Source: an uncultured Bacteroidia bacterium (GTDB lineage Bacteria > Bacteroidota > Bacteroidia > Bacteroidales > Prolixibacteraceae). Taken from it: DNA of 64,000 bases. The notes beneath the pieces are model-generated. The model had not been told where the DNA came from, did no database searches, and was given only the letters and a program-made list of their open reading frames with translations. Location of the stretch: NCBI GenBank assembly GCA_903902325.1, contig CAIUUO010000066.1, forward strand, positions 1 to 64,000. Direction: 5' to 3'. Shown one piece after another: positions 36,001 through 44,147 of the stretch; within the stretch, counting starts at the first letter, position 1, and each line of letters starts with the position of its first letter. The translations under genes were made by a program, and so were the position numbers.

Positions 36001-37416
36001 GATGCCAACCAGGGCGATAATCGGGAGATAAACAACCAGGATGATGATTTGTCCGAAAGTTGCAGAACTCATCATGCGTTTAGCCGATTCGAAAACATTT
36101 TCGTCCATCTGTTCCTGCGAAAGGCGTTCAACACCCTGGTGGTGGTGCTTGCTCATAAAGATTCTGTGTACAACTCCCTCTACGATGATGACGGCGCCGT
36201 CAACAATCAGACCGAAGTCAATGGCACCCAAACTCATCAGGTTACCCGAAACACCAAACAGGTTCATCATGGTAATGGCAAACAGCATGGCAAGCGGAAT
36301 TACCGATGCAACGATTAGACCGGCACGCATATTACCGAGAAGCAACACGAGAATAAAGATGACAATCAGGGCGCCTTCAAGCAAATTTCTCGTGACAGTT
36401 CCAATGGCACGACCAACCAAATCAGAACGATTCAGGAATGGTTCGATCTTAACACCTTTTGGCAACGATTTCTGAATTGTGGCAATGCGATCGCTGACAT
36501 TGTTATTGACCTCATTTGCATTGGCGCCTTTAAGCATCATGACCACACCGCCTACTGCTTCGGTCGTATCAACCACAAAGGCTCCGTAACGGGTAGCACT
36601 GCCGTACTGTACTGTTGCGATATCCCTGATCAAAACGGGTATTCCCGAAGCATTTGATTTAACAACAATCTTCTCAATGTCATCAATAGTTTTCACCAGA
36701 CCAATTCCACGGATGAAATAGGCATTTGGTTTTTTATCAATATAGGCGCTGCCGGTATTTTCATTGTTCTTTTCAAGGGCTGTAAAAATGTCTGTCAAGG
36801 TAAGGTCCATGCCTCTCAGCCTTTCGGGGTTGACGGCGATTTCGTACTGCTTGACATAGCCACCATAGCTGTTTATATCGGCTACTCCCGGTGTTCCAAG
36901 CATTTCCCTTCGGACTACCCAATCCTGCAAGGTTCGCAACTCCATGGGGTTGAATTTCTTCTCCAATCCTTTATCTACCGCAAGCCTGTACTGGAAAATT
37001 TCGCCCAGACCGGATGAAAGGGGAGCAAGTTCAATTTTAGCCAACCCGGCAGGAATGACTTCTTCAGCCTCCTTTAAACGTTCGCTCAATTGTTGGCGCG
37101 CCCAGTAAAGGTCAATATCATCATCGAAGACAACCGTTACTACGGATAGTCCCAAACGGGAAATGGAGCGGAGTTCTATGATACCGGGAATATTGGCTAC
37201 TGCCACCTCAATGGGTGCCGTGATAAAGCTTTCAACCTCCTGCACTGCAAGTGAGGGTGCCAGAGATATCACCTGAACCTGGTTATTGGTTATGTCGGGG
37301 ATCGCATCAATGGGCAAACGAGTTATGGCATATGTTCCCCAACCAATCAAGGCAACGACAAAAAGTCCGATGACGAATTTATTCCTGATTGAAAAATGAA
37401 TAATACGTTCTATCAT
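33025..37416 (-). CDS. Heavy-metal RND transporter fused to a TolC-like outer-membrane channel (CusA/CzcA-CzcC fusion)
   Basis: 1463 residues. Residues 1 to about 1040 form an HME-type RND pump (MIERIIHFSIRNKF start; SLGAIDFGLIVDGAVIIVEG in TM4; large periplasmic loops). A basic linker is followed by a second signal-like hydrophobic segment (around 1050-1070, VISVILFLTIGLSGINQASA). Residues about 1075-1463 resemble the outer-membrane factor CzcC/TolC (INLHDAIRMALDSNLNVRAG; SYKAGALDYLDYVLSL). Such fusions are known in Bacteroidota; whether the polypeptide is cleaved at the internal signal is open. The frame opens at a TTG (37431), but the ATG at 37416 is the family start. Confidence 0.9.
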   Translation of the reverse strand: MIERIIHFSIRNKFVIGLFVVALIGWGTYAITRLPIDAIPDITNNQVQVISLAPSLAVQEVESFITAPIEVAVANIPGIIELRSISRLGLSVVTVVFDDDIDLYWARQQLSERLKEAEEVIPAGLAKIELAPLSSGLGEIFQYRLAVDKGLEKKFNPMELRTLQDWVVRREMLGTPGVADINSYGGYVKQYEIAVNPERLRGMDLTLTDIFTALEKNNENTGSAYIDKKPNAYFIRGIGLVKTIDDIEKIVVKSNASGIPVLIRDIATVQYGSATRYGAFVVDTTEAVGGVVMMLKGANANEVNNNVSDRIATIQKSLPKGVKIEPFLNRSDLVGRAIGTVTRNLLEGALIVIFILVLLLGNMRAGLIVASVIPLAMLFAITMMNLFGVSGNLMSLGAIDFGLIVDGAVIIVEGVVHRIFMSKHHHQGVERLSQEQMDENVFESAKRMMSSATFGQIIILVVYLPIIALVGIEGKMFRPMAQVVAFALLGATILSLTYVPMASALFLSKKTERKRNISDRFMDFIQRIFNPVILYALRNKILVSVSAILLFISSLFLFGSLGGEFIPQLEEGDLAAGVMTLQGGSLSNTVETVQKANKILLANFPEIIHAVCKIGSGEIPTDPTPMETGDYIITLKPKREWTSAKTREELVSKMEEALIPLAGVKFEFQQPIQMRFNELLSGSKQDIAVKIFGDDLDVLADKASSVEKIIQNIEGVEDINVEKITGLAQVQVDYNRDRLAQYGLSVGDANRVLRSAFAGSQAGVVYDGEKRFGLIVRLDKDYRQSLDDVKNLTVALPNGGQIPFEQVADISIRSGPAQVSRENTKRRINIGFNVRGRDIQSVIKDVSAKIDKQVKLPAGYFVSYGGQFKNLEAAKARLSIAVPVALLLIFVLLFFTFNSVWQTLLIFTAVPMSAIGGVLALWMRNMNFSISAGVGFIALFGVAVLNGIVLIAEFNRLEKDGITDLSERVLKGLQSRLRPVIMTASVASLGFLPMAISTSAGAEVQKPLATVVIGGLVTATILTLVVLPVFYVIFSSKRSRRKSSRKSLTVISVILFLTIGLSGINQASARDARRINLHDAIRMALDSNLNVRAGVYSVDVQRALKGASWDIPKISIDGQFGQFNSYSSDNSFTVTQSFAFPTVYINQNKLAEASVKSSELQLKSSRIEIATRVKQVYWQLTYLNSKYKLWLYQDSLYSGFKRAAELRARAGETNKLEMITASSQSLEIKNQLQQIKADIGILNRQLQTLLNTGSAVSPADTVLFRIGYVPAHDSTALQANPELEQIKQQVEIVRLEKRLEQSRALPDFSIGYFSQTMQGTQDVNGVPRTFGVGDRFTGVHAGISVPLWFSPFTSKIKAARVKEQVAIANEGYYSSTLKGKYQSLLDEFEKYRESVEYYEKQAVPEAGMIIDQSVRSYKAGALDYLDYVLSLSRALSIKQAYLDALNNYNQTIINIEFITGKIY

Positions 37417-37503
37417 AACGGGAAAAATCAAATTAATACAAGTTAATACAAGACTTTTTTCACCTTCAATAACAAATTGCGGAGGTGACTCGATTCCAAT
37501 GTA

Positions 37504-37815
37504 TTAAATGAACCTGGGAGGTTGCCAGACAGCGCAGGCAGGCGCAGAAACTGAGGCAGGTGAATTCTCTGCAAAGCGTAGATGAATAATTCGGGAACAA
37601 ATGAATTCAATTGCAATTTCCTGCTGAATCTTGGGTGATGAACAACAATTACAGGTGCAGAAGGGAGAACAGTGATCAATATCCTGCTGATAGCTGCTTG
37701 AAGTCTTTGCTGAAATTTTCGTTGTTATCAATGAAAGATCTTCCGGCTTATCCATGCAGGGAATTGCAGTGAGAACCATGATGTACGCGGATAATATTAA
37801 AGCAAAGAATTTCAT
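37504..37815 (-). CDS. DUF6660-like small Cys-rich secreted protein
   Basis: 103 residues: signal peptide (MKFFALILSAYIMVLTAIPC), a short linker, then a CSPFCTCNCC cluster and a C-terminus ending PPRFI. This pattern matches the small proteins (DUF6660) that precede CusA/CzcA-type efflux operons in Bacteroidota. The cysteine cluster and the location suggest periplasmic metal binding, not demonstrated. The upstream in-frame start at 37863 would put 16 residues before the signal peptide, so the ATG at 37815 is preferred. It is separated by 87 bp from the RND fusion gene and is probably first in that operon. Confidence 0.75.
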   Translation of the reverse strand: MKFFALILSAYIMVLTAIPCMDKPEDLSLITTKISAKTSSSYQQDIDHCSPFCTCNCCSSPKIQQEIAIEFICSRIIHLRFAENSPASVSAPACAVWQPPRFI

Positions 37816-37825
37816 AAGATGGTTA

Positions 37826-37859
37826 CAAATATAAAATATATTGGAATGTGTTGTTCCAA
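37826..37859 (-). promoter_or_regulatory. Promoter and palindrome of the metal efflux operon
   Basis: On the minus strand TATATTTG (37826-37833) fits TAnnTTTG, 11 bp before the start codon of the DUF6660-like gene. A palindrome TTGGAA-N7-TTCCAA (37841-37859) lies just upstream, positioned like an operator. The -33 spacing is not ideal (TTG at 23 bp). Confidence 0.45.
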
Positions 37860-37932
37860 CCAATGTTATTAGTTTTGAGGAGCAGAATTTTTATAAATTT
37901 GGTCAATCCCAAAATTAATCAAGTTCATTCAT

Positions 37933-38748
37933 ATGGATTTAGGCAACGGAGAACAAAAAATATTCATCTGGATTGATTTCTCTAAGGAAACAGAGGTGGT
38001 CATTCTGCATGGAGTGCAGGTTGCCATGATTCTAAACAAAGAAATATGCCTGATAGGGTCTCCGGCCGTAAAAAATGGTACCGTTGAAGAAGCAGAATCC
38101 CGGTTACGTTCATTGACTTTACCAATTTCTAAAATTCTTGGTACAGGAAGAGTGCACTTTCTCATTACGTTGCTTCCATTGCAATCCATCCTGACCGAGA
38201 TGGCCGAAGAGTATGATGCTTTGCTGCTGGTGGCCCATAAGAAAAACAGCAAAGAACTACTGAAACAACTTCCTCATTCGGGATTTCCATTTTTATTCGT
38301 TTCGGCCAAAGATAATCTGGATTTAAGCTACAGGAAGATTGCCGTTCCGGTGGGCTACATGAAAAAAAGCAAGGATCTGGCACTTTGGAGCAGCTATTTT
38401 GCAAGACACAACGGAGGAAAAGTAACATTACTTAAAACAATTGAAAAGTTTGGTGAGGATAACAGGATGGTTATGAGCAATCTCTTTTCCATAGAACGCC
38501 TGTTCAAAAATTTCCAATTTCCCTACGAAGTGGTGGAATGCCACACTTCTACCTGGAAGATTCAAAAAACGGCACTGGAACATGCCCTCGGTTTTCAACA
38601 GGGAGTTTTGATCATCTCATTTACCTACAGCTCTTCATTTATTGACCGTCTTTTTAAAATAAACGATGCCTTTGTGATTGCTCATTCCGAAGATTTGTCG
38701 GTTATGTGTATCAATTCACAACGCGACCTTTACACATTTTGCAGCTGA
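37933..38748 (+). CDS. UspA-like (universal stress) protein, two-domain
   Basis: 271 residues with two Usp-like alpha/beta halves (IFIWIDFSKETEVVILHGVQVA; RKIAVPVGYMKKSKDLALWSSYFA). The second half lacks a clear G-x2-G-x9-G(S/T) ATP-binding signature, so nucleotide binding is doubtful. Start ATG at 37933. It lies upstream of the nuo cluster on the same strand but is separated by a terminator and a new promoter. Function unknown beyond the fold assignment. Confidence 0.65.
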   Translation: MDLGNGEQKIFIWIDFSKETEVVILHGVQVAMILNKEICLIGSPAVKNGTVEEAESRLRSLTLPISKILGTGRVHFLITLLPLQSILTEMAEEYDALLLVAHKKNSKELLKQLPHSGFPFLFVSAKDNLDLSYRKIAVPVGYMKKSKDLALWSSYFARHNGGKVTLLKTIEKFGEDNRMVMSNLFSIERLFKNFQFPYEVVECHTSTWKIQKTALEHALGFQQGVLIISFTYSSSFIDRLFKINDAFVIAHSEDLSVMCINSQRDLYTFCS

Positions 38749-38752
38749 CATA

Positions 38753-38788
38753 CAGGAATGGAGCCATCCTGCTTTTTTTGTTTTTTTA
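38753..38788 (+). terminator. Intrinsic terminator after the Usp-like gene
   Basis: Stem CAGGA(A)TGG / CCATCCTG with a 2-nt apex (opening to a larger loop), followed by CTTTTTTTGTTTTTTT. It begins 5 bp after the stop codon. Confidence 0.7.
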
Positions 38789-38868
38789 TAATTTGTTTTG
38801 AGTCAATTTATTGTATCTACTAATGAAGATATTTTGATAACTTTTTAAATAAATTTTAACACTATAGG

Positions 38869-38896
38869 TTGCGTTCATGATAAATTTCTATTTTTG
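38869..38896 (+). promoter_or_regulatory. Putative promoter of the nuo operon
   Basis: TTG core (38869-38871), 17-bp spacer, TATTTTTG (38889-38896) matching TAnnTTTG, about 70 bp before nuoA. The spacer is 2-3 bp shorter than the usual 19-21. Confidence 0.45.
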
Positions 38897-38967
38897 TCGC
38901 TGTTTGTAGAAGTTCCTTATACACTGTTATTTAGAACAATTCTTATTAATACCTAAAACAATTCCAT

Positions 38968-39318
38968 ATGGAAAGTAGTGCATTGATACTTTTCTTCATC
39001 ACGGCTGTAACCCTGGTAGGTTTGGCGCTGGTTTTCTCCAGTTATGTGCCGCCAAGCTCGTACAATGAAGCAAAATTTGAACCTTATGAGTGTGGTATTG
39101 AGACCATCGGAGAAACCTGGAACCAGTACACCGTTGGCTACTACCTTTTTGCCATTCTGTTCCTGGTTTTCGACGTGGAGACCGTATTTGTCTTCCCGTG
39201 GGCTACGGTCATGAAAGAGGTTGGCATGGTCGGCTTTGTTGAGATTTTAATCTTCTTTGCCATTTTGGGTTTGGGATTGTTTTACGGATGGAAAAAACAC
39301 GCATTGAAATGGGAGTAA
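38968..39318 (+). CDS. nuoA: NADH-quinone oxidoreductase subunit A
   Basis: Membrane subunit of complex I, 116 residues, three transmembrane helices. Conserved loop with EPYECGIE and the [12 protein letters not shown] motif containing essential acidic residues. First gene of the nuoABCDHIJKLMN cluster; its stop codon overlaps the nuoB start region. Confidence 0.96.
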   Translation: MESSALILFFITAVTLVGLALVFSSYVPPSSYNEAKFEPYECGIETIGETWNQYTVGYYLFAILFLVFDVETVFVFPWATVMKEVGMVGFVEILIFFAILGLGLFYGWKKHALKWE

Positions 39319-39860
39319 AAAGTAAAAAAGAGTTCGAAAAGAACGACTATCCTGTCCTGCAGGAATATGAAGGAGGAAGTATCATCCTCGCCAAATTAGA
39401 CGACCTGATCAACTGGTCAAGAGCTAATTCCCTCTGGCCACTCACTTTCGGTACACGTTGCTGTGCCATCGAATTCATGGCTGTCGGCGCATCCCGTCAT
39501 GATATGGCCAGATTTGGCTTCGAAGTTGCCCGTGCAACCCCTCGTCAGGCAGATATGATCATCATTTCAGGATCCATCAACTATAAAATGGCTCCGGTTC
39601 TGAAACGGCTTTACGATCAGATTGCAGATCCCAAATATGTGATCGCCATGGGTTCCTGTGCTATTTCGGGCGGACCCTTCTTCTATAATTCCTATGCAAT
39701 CGTGAAAGGTGCCGATCATGTAATCCCTGTAGATGTTTATGTACCAGGATGCCCTCCAAGACCGGAAGCCCTGTTGTTCGGAATGATGCAATTGCAAAAG
39801 AAAATCAGACGTGAGCGCTATTTTTCCAGAAAACAGAAGAAAATAGCACCACAACCCTGA
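39309..39860 (+). CDS. nuoB: NADH-quinone oxidoreductase subunit B
   Basis: Peripheral-arm subunit carrying the terminal [4Fe-4S] cluster N2. From the ATG at 39309 (MGVKSKKEF, 183 residues) the ligands are C51 and C52 (TRCCAIEF), C117 (GSCAISGG) and C148 (PGCPPRPE), all intact. It overlaps nuoA by 10 bp, indicating coupling. A further upstream in-frame start at 39288 would extend the overlap and adds no family similarity. Confidence 0.96.
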   Translation: MGVKSKKEFEKNDYPVLQEYEGGSIILAKLDDLINWSRANSLWPLTFGTRCCAIEFMAVGASRHDMARFGFEVARATPRQADMIIISGSINYKMAPVLKRLYDQIADPKYVIAMGSCAISGGPFFYNSYAIVKGADHVIPVDVYVPGCPPRPEALLFGMMQLQKKIRRERYFSRKQKKIAPQP

Positions 39861-39927
39861 CCGGGCTTAAACATGGGATCAAAATCAATCAATTATAAAT
39901 CACTTAACAACCAATATTTTAAGTGAA

Positions 39928-40383
39928 ATGACAAATGAAGAACTTCAAGCTTACCTGACCGGTGAGTTTCCCAAAGCCGAGGTAACGCTCGGAAAACAGT
40001 ATGTCGAAATGATCGTCAAATCGGAGGATTTGGTTGAGACATCTATCAAGTTAAAGGGGATGCCTCAGTTATCGATGGATTACCTCTTCTGCCTGACAGG
40101 AGTAGACTATCCTGAGAAGATGCAGATCGTGTATCACCTGGAGTCGACCAAACACAGGCATGTACTTGTGATGAAATGTGATACCGCCGACAGGGTGGAT
40201 CCCAAAGTTGATTCTGTTCGCGAGATCTGGCGGACCGCCAAATACCACGAAAGAGAAGTTTACGACCTGATGGGTGTGCATTTCAACAACCACGACGACC
40301 TGCGCAGGCTCTTCCTCGAGGATGGCTGGGGATTCCCGCTGAGAAAAGATTACAAAGACGAAGTAAGAATAGTAGAACGATAA
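39928..40383 (+). CDS. nuoC: NADH-quinone oxidoreductase subunit C
   Basis: 151-residue 30-kDa-type subunit of the peripheral arm, with the family signature around WRTAKYHEREVYDLMGVHFNNHDDLRRLFLEDGWGFPLRKD. It binds no cofactor. It is a separate gene here, not fused to nuoD, with only 4 bp between them. Confidence 0.94.
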   Translation: MTNEELQAYLTGEFPKAEVTLGKQYVEMIVKSEDLVETSIKLKGMPQLSMDYLFCLTGVDYPEKMQIVYHLESTKHRHVLVMKCDTADRVDPKVDSVREIWRTAKYHEREVYDLMGVHFNNHDDLRRLFLEDGWGFPLRKDYKDEVRIVER

Positions 40384-40387
40384 CCTT

Positions 40388-41521
40388 ATGTCTGAAACAA
40401 AAGAGATTATCATTAGTACGGACAAGATCCATACCGACCAGTACCTGGTCAACATGGGACCCCAGCACCCGTCGACACACGGTGTACTCAGATTGCTTGT
40501 CAGTTTGGAAGGAGAAGTTGTGCATCATATCCAACCGCATGTCGGATATATCCACAGCGGGATAGAAAAGATGTGTGAAGCCATCTCCTACCCGCAGATC
40601 ATTCACCTTACCGACCGGATGGATTACCTTTCCGCACACATGAACAACGAAGCTGTTGCCCTTTGTGTGGAGAACGCCTTGCAGGTAGAAGTTCCTGATC
40701 GCGTCAAATACATCCGAACCATTATGGATGAACTTTCCCGTCTCGCCTCCCATCAGCTTTGGTGGTGTGTGATGGGAATGGACCTTGGCGCATTGACGAC
40801 CTTCTTTTACGGCCTTCGCGACCGTGAACACATTCTCGACATTTTCGAGGAAACCTGTGGTGCCAGGATGACCGTGAATTACAACCTCCCCGGAGGACTG
40901 ATGTTCGACATCCACCCGAATTTCCAGAAAAGAGTCAAGGATTTCCTGAAAGAATTCAAAACCAAATTGCCCGAATACGACGAACTGCTTACCGGTAACG
41001 TTATTTTCCGTCAAAGGGTCGACAACATCGGTCACCTGACACTCGAAGATGCGATTGCATGGGGTGTAACTGGTCCTTCTGGCCGTGGTTCAGGTTTCTC
41101 CTGCGACGTCAGGAAACATCAGCCATACAGCGCCTATCCAATGGTACAGTTTGAAGAAAAACTGGATACCAAAGGTGACTCATTCGTAAGATATCGCCTG
41201 AGAATTGAAGAAATGTGGGAATCCATCCATATTATTGAGCAATTGATTGACAATATCCCGGAAGGTGATTACGCTGTTAAGATGAAGGGTGTGATCAAAC
41301 TGCCTGAAGGTGAGTTTTATCAGCGGGTTGAATCTGCCAGGGGTGAATTCGGCGTATATATCGTCAGCGACGGCAAAAAGAATCCATATCGGGTCAAATT
41401 CCGTTCACCGGGCTTTTCCAATCTCTTCGCGCTGAACAAAATGGCCGCCGGTCACAAGATTGCCGACCTGGTAGCGATCATGTCTACGCTCGATTTGGTT
41501 ATCCCTGATATCGACAGGTAA
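40388..41521 (+). CDS. nuoD: NADH-quinone oxidoreductase subunit D
   Basis: 49-kDa-type subunit of 377 residues that forms the quinone-binding cavity with NuoB. Typical motifs: MGPQHPSTHGVLRLLVSLEGE, YIHSGIEK, RMDYLSAHMNNEA, SGRGSGFSCDVRK and a C-terminal DLVIPDIDR. Start ATG at 40388. An array of TTGACAA words directly follows the stop and separates this gene from nuoH. Confidence 0.96.
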   Translation: MSETKEIIISTDKIHTDQYLVNMGPQHPSTHGVLRLLVSLEGEVVHHIQPHVGYIHSGIEKMCEAISYPQIIHLTDRMDYLSAHMNNEAVALCVENALQVEVPDRVKYIRTIMDELSRLASHQLWWCVMGMDLGALTTFFYGLRDREHILDIFEETCGARMTVNYNLPGGLMFDIHPNFQKRVKDFLKEFKTKLPEYDELLTGNVIFRQRVDNIGHLTLEDAIAWGVTGPSGRGSGFSCDVRKHQPYSAYPMVQFEEKLDTKGDSFVRYRLRIEEMWESIHIIEQLIDNIPEGDYAVKMKGVIKLPEGEFYQRVESARGEFGVYIVSDGKKNPYRVKFRSPGFSNLFALNKMAAGHKIADLVAIMSTLDLVIPDIDR

Positions 41522-41528
41522 TTTACTA

Positions 41529-41561
41529 ATTGACAGTTGACAATTGACAATTGACAATTGA
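41529..41561. repeat. Direct-repeat array (ATTGACAA words) inside the nuo operon
   Basis: About four copies of an 8-bp unit (TTGACAAT, first copy TTGACAGT) in the 111-bp gap between nuoD and nuoH. A closely similar array lies between nuoM and nuoN. Confidence 0.8.
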
Positions 41562-41632
41562 AGGCAAGACAAAAATTTGCTCATTGTATCGTAGTTAAAC
41601 CCGATTAGAATTGATCGAAAATAATAATTAGA

Positions 41633-42721
41633 ATGGGATTCAATATTTACGACTTTACAGGAATGACCCACAACATGCACGTATCATTTATGGAGCATAT
41701 GTCTCCACTGATGACTACCATTGTTGAATGGACAATTATCGGGGTCTGCTATCTCCTCTTTATTGCACTGTTCGGATTGTTCCTGGTTTATGCCGAGCGA
41801 AAGGTTTGTGCGATGTTTCAGCAGCGTATGGGTCCAATGCGTGTAGGCTATTGGGGATTGCTCCAAACCATTGCCGACTTTATCAAGCTTTTGATGAAGG
41901 AGTTGATCACGCCAAAGGGTGTCGACAAATTCCTTTACAACCTGGCTCCTTTCATCATCATGATTGCCACTTTCATGGCCATGGCGGTTCTTCCGTTTGC
42001 GAAGGGTTTACAGACACTTGATTTTGACATTGGCGTTTTTTATGTGACTGCCGTTTCATCCATCGGTGTAATCGGTATCCTGATCGCAGGATGGTCGAGT
42101 AACAACAAATATTCATTGATAGGTGCCATGCGAAGCGGTGCACAGATCCTCAGCTACGAGCTTTCTGTTTCCCTTTCACTGGTGACCATGATTATCCTGG
42201 CGGGATCGATGCAGCTTTCAGTGATCGTTGAAGGCCAGCGCGATGCCTGGTTCATTTTTAAAGGCCACGTCCCCGCCCTGATCGCTTTCGTCATATTCCT
42301 GATTGCAGGTACGGCCGAAACAAACCGCGGACCTTTTGACCTTGCAGAAGCAGAGTCTGAATTGACAGCCGGTTTCCATACGGAATATTCAGGTATCAAA
42401 TTCGCCTTCTTCTTCCTGGCCGAATATATAAACATGTTCATCGTTGCCGCCATGGCAGTTACCGTATTCCTTGGAGGCTGGATGCCCCTCCATTTTGGCT
42501 CCCTGGAATCGTTTAACCATGTGATGGACTTTATTCCGCCATTGGTGTGGTTCTTCCTGAAAGTTGGCGGTGTCATCTTCCTGATCATGTGGTTCAAGTG
42601 GACATTCCCACGCCTGAGAGTCGATCAGATCCTGACCCTGGAGTGGAAATACCTGCTTCCAATCAATCTGGTCAACATTCTCCTGATGAGCCTGGTCGTT
42701 TTAACCAAATTCCATCTGTAA
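41633..42721 (+). CDS. nuoH: NADH-quinone oxidoreductase subunit H
   Basis: Membrane subunit linking the quinone site to the proton channels, 362 residues with about eight transmembrane helices. Signature [21 protein letters not shown] and the conserved acidic loop [22 protein letters not shown] are present. About 25 extra N-terminal residues precede the first helix. ATG start. Confidence 0.96.
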   Translation: MGFNIYDFTGMTHNMHVSFMEHMSPLMTTIVEWTIIGVCYLLFIALFGLFLVYAERKVCAMFQQRMGPMRVGYWGLLQTIADFIKLLMKELITPKGVDKFLYNLAPFIIMIATFMAMAVLPFAKGLQTLDFDIGVFYVTAVSSIGVIGILIAGWSSNNKYSLIGAMRSGAQILSYELSVSLSLVTMIILAGSMQLSVIVEGQRDAWFIFKGHVPALIAFVIFLIAGTAETNRGPFDLAEAESELTAGFHTEYSGIKFAFFFLAEYINMFIVAAMAVTVFLGGWMPLHFGSLESFNHVMDFIPPLVWFFLKVGGVIFLIMWFKWTFPRLRVDQILTLEWKYLLPINLVNILLMSLVVLTKFHL

Positions 42722-42733
42722 AAACATTGCACT

Positions 42734-43216
42734 ATGAATGGTCTATTTGAATATATCAAAACAGTTTTCAAAGGCGTAGGAACGCTTCTCACCGGTATGA
42801 AAATTACCGGAAGCTACTTCTTCCGGCCATGGAAACATGTCACACAACAATATCCCGAGAACCGCGAAACACTGAAGATGTTCGACCGTTTCCGCGGAGA
42901 GGTGATCATGCCGCACAACGAAAACAACGAGCACCTTTGTACCGGTTGCGGTATCTGCGAGTTGAACTGCCCCAATGGTTCCATCGAGATCATCAGCATG
43001 TCTGTTCTGACAGAAGATGGGAAGAAAAAGAGGGCCATCGACAAGCACATCTACCATCTTGGCATGTGTACCTTTTGCAATCTTTGCGTGAAGGCCTGCC
43101 CTACGGGCGCCATCATCATGGGTCAGGAGTTCGAGCATGCGGTATGGGACCGTACGAAACTGACCAAAGTATTGAATCTGCCGGGATCGAAAATTGCCCA
43201 GGGAGTTAAAGAGTAA
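42734..43216 (+). CDS. nuoI: NADH-quinone oxidoreductase subunit I
   Basis: 160-residue ferredoxin-like subunit with two [4Fe-4S] clusters: C69, C72, C75, C79 (CTGCGICELNCP) and C112, C115, C118, C122 (CTFCNLCVKACP). It carries clusters N6a and N6b of the peripheral arm. In complexes lacking NuoEFG this region is one candidate docking area for ferredoxin. It follows nuoH by 12 bp. Confidence 0.95.
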   Translation: MNGLFEYIKTVFKGVGTLLTGMKITGSYFFRPWKHVTQQYPENRETLKMFDRFRGEVIMPHNENNEHLCTGCGICELNCPNGSIEIISMSVLTEDGKKKRAIDKHIYHLGMCTFCNLCVKACPTGAIIMGQEFEHAVWDRTKLTKVLNLPGSKIAQGVKE

Positions 43217-43240
43217 TAACCGCATCAAAAAATATTCGTT

Positions 43241-43780
43241 ATGACGCTCAGTGATATCATGTTCTACCTGTTTGCCGGTTCCATCCTGACCTTTTCGGTC
43301 TTAACCGTCACCAGTCGCAGAATCCTCAGATCAGCGGTCTATTTGCTTTTCGTGCTGGTCTCAACGGCAGGACTCTATTTCATGCTGAACTACAACTTCC
43401 TTGCAGCTGTCCAATTAACAGTTTATGCCGGAGGTATTATCGTTCTGATCATCTTCTCCATCCTGCTGACCAGCCATGTCAGTGAAAAGGCAGTGGTTGC
43501 TCCGCTAAAACAGCAAATATTCTCTGCCCTGGCAGTTGCTGCAGGAGCAGTACTGACCTTGATGACCATCTTTAAATTTGCATTTACTCCAACTGCATCA
43601 CCTGCCATTGAATCCAATGTGCAGAATGTGGGTAGGGCCCTGGTTTCCTATGGCAGGGACGGATATGCATTGCCGTTTGAGGTAATTTCCATATTGTTGC
43701 TTGCAGCCATGGTTGGTGCCATTGTACTGGCAAAAAAAGAGAAACATCTGGATCCAACGGAACCAACATCCAATAACTAA
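43241..43780 (+). CDS. nuoJ: NADH-quinone oxidoreductase subunit J
   Basis: Membrane subunit of 179 residues with five hydrophobic helices. The conserved TM3 region (QLTVYAGGIIVLIIFSILL) with its flexible glycines is visible, and the C-terminal tail is hydrophilic. It lies between nuoI and nuoK in the expected order. Confidence 0.94.
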   Translation: MTLSDIMFYLFAGSILTFSVLTVTSRRILRSAVYLLFVLVSTAGLYFMLNYNFLAAVQLTVYAGGIIVLIIFSILLTSHVSEKAVVAPLKQQIFSALAVAAGAVLTLMTIFKFAFTPTASPAIESNVQNVGRALVSYGRDGYALPFEVISILLLAAMVGAIVLAKKEKHLDPTEPTSNN

Positions 43781-43801
43781 TCCTGATAAATCATTCACGC
43801 T

Positions 43802-44119
43802 ATGATAGGTAATATCTCACTCAATTCATTTCTTGTAATCAGTACCCTGATGTTCTTTATTGGCATCTACGGTTTCCTGACCAGAAGAAATTTGATTACG
43901 ATGCTGATGTCCATTGAGCTGATCCTCAATTCGGTAAATATTAATTTCGTGGTTTTCAACAGGTTTCTTTATCCCAACCAGTTACAGGGCCATTTTTTCA
44001 GCCTGATCGTAATTGCCGTTGCGGCATCGGAAGCAGCTGTGGCTATCGCGATCATCATCAACATCTACAGGAACTTCAAGTCGATTGATGTCGAGAATCT
44101 TGACCAAATGAAATTTTAA
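43802..44119 (+). CDS. nuoK: NADH-quinone oxidoreductase subunit K
   Basis: 105 residues, three transmembrane helices, MrpC-like. Conserved glutamates sit in the helices: SIELILNSVNINFV and AASEAAVAIAIIINIYR. ATG start 21 bp after nuoJ. Confidence 0.95.
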   Translation: MIGNISLNSFLVISTLMFFIGIYGFLTRRNLITMLMSIELILNSVNINFVVFNRFLYPNQLQGHFFSLIVIAVAASEAAVAIAIIINIYRNFKSIDVENLDQMKF

Positions 44120-44147
44120 ACCACTAACTGTTTAGAAAATTCACAAT

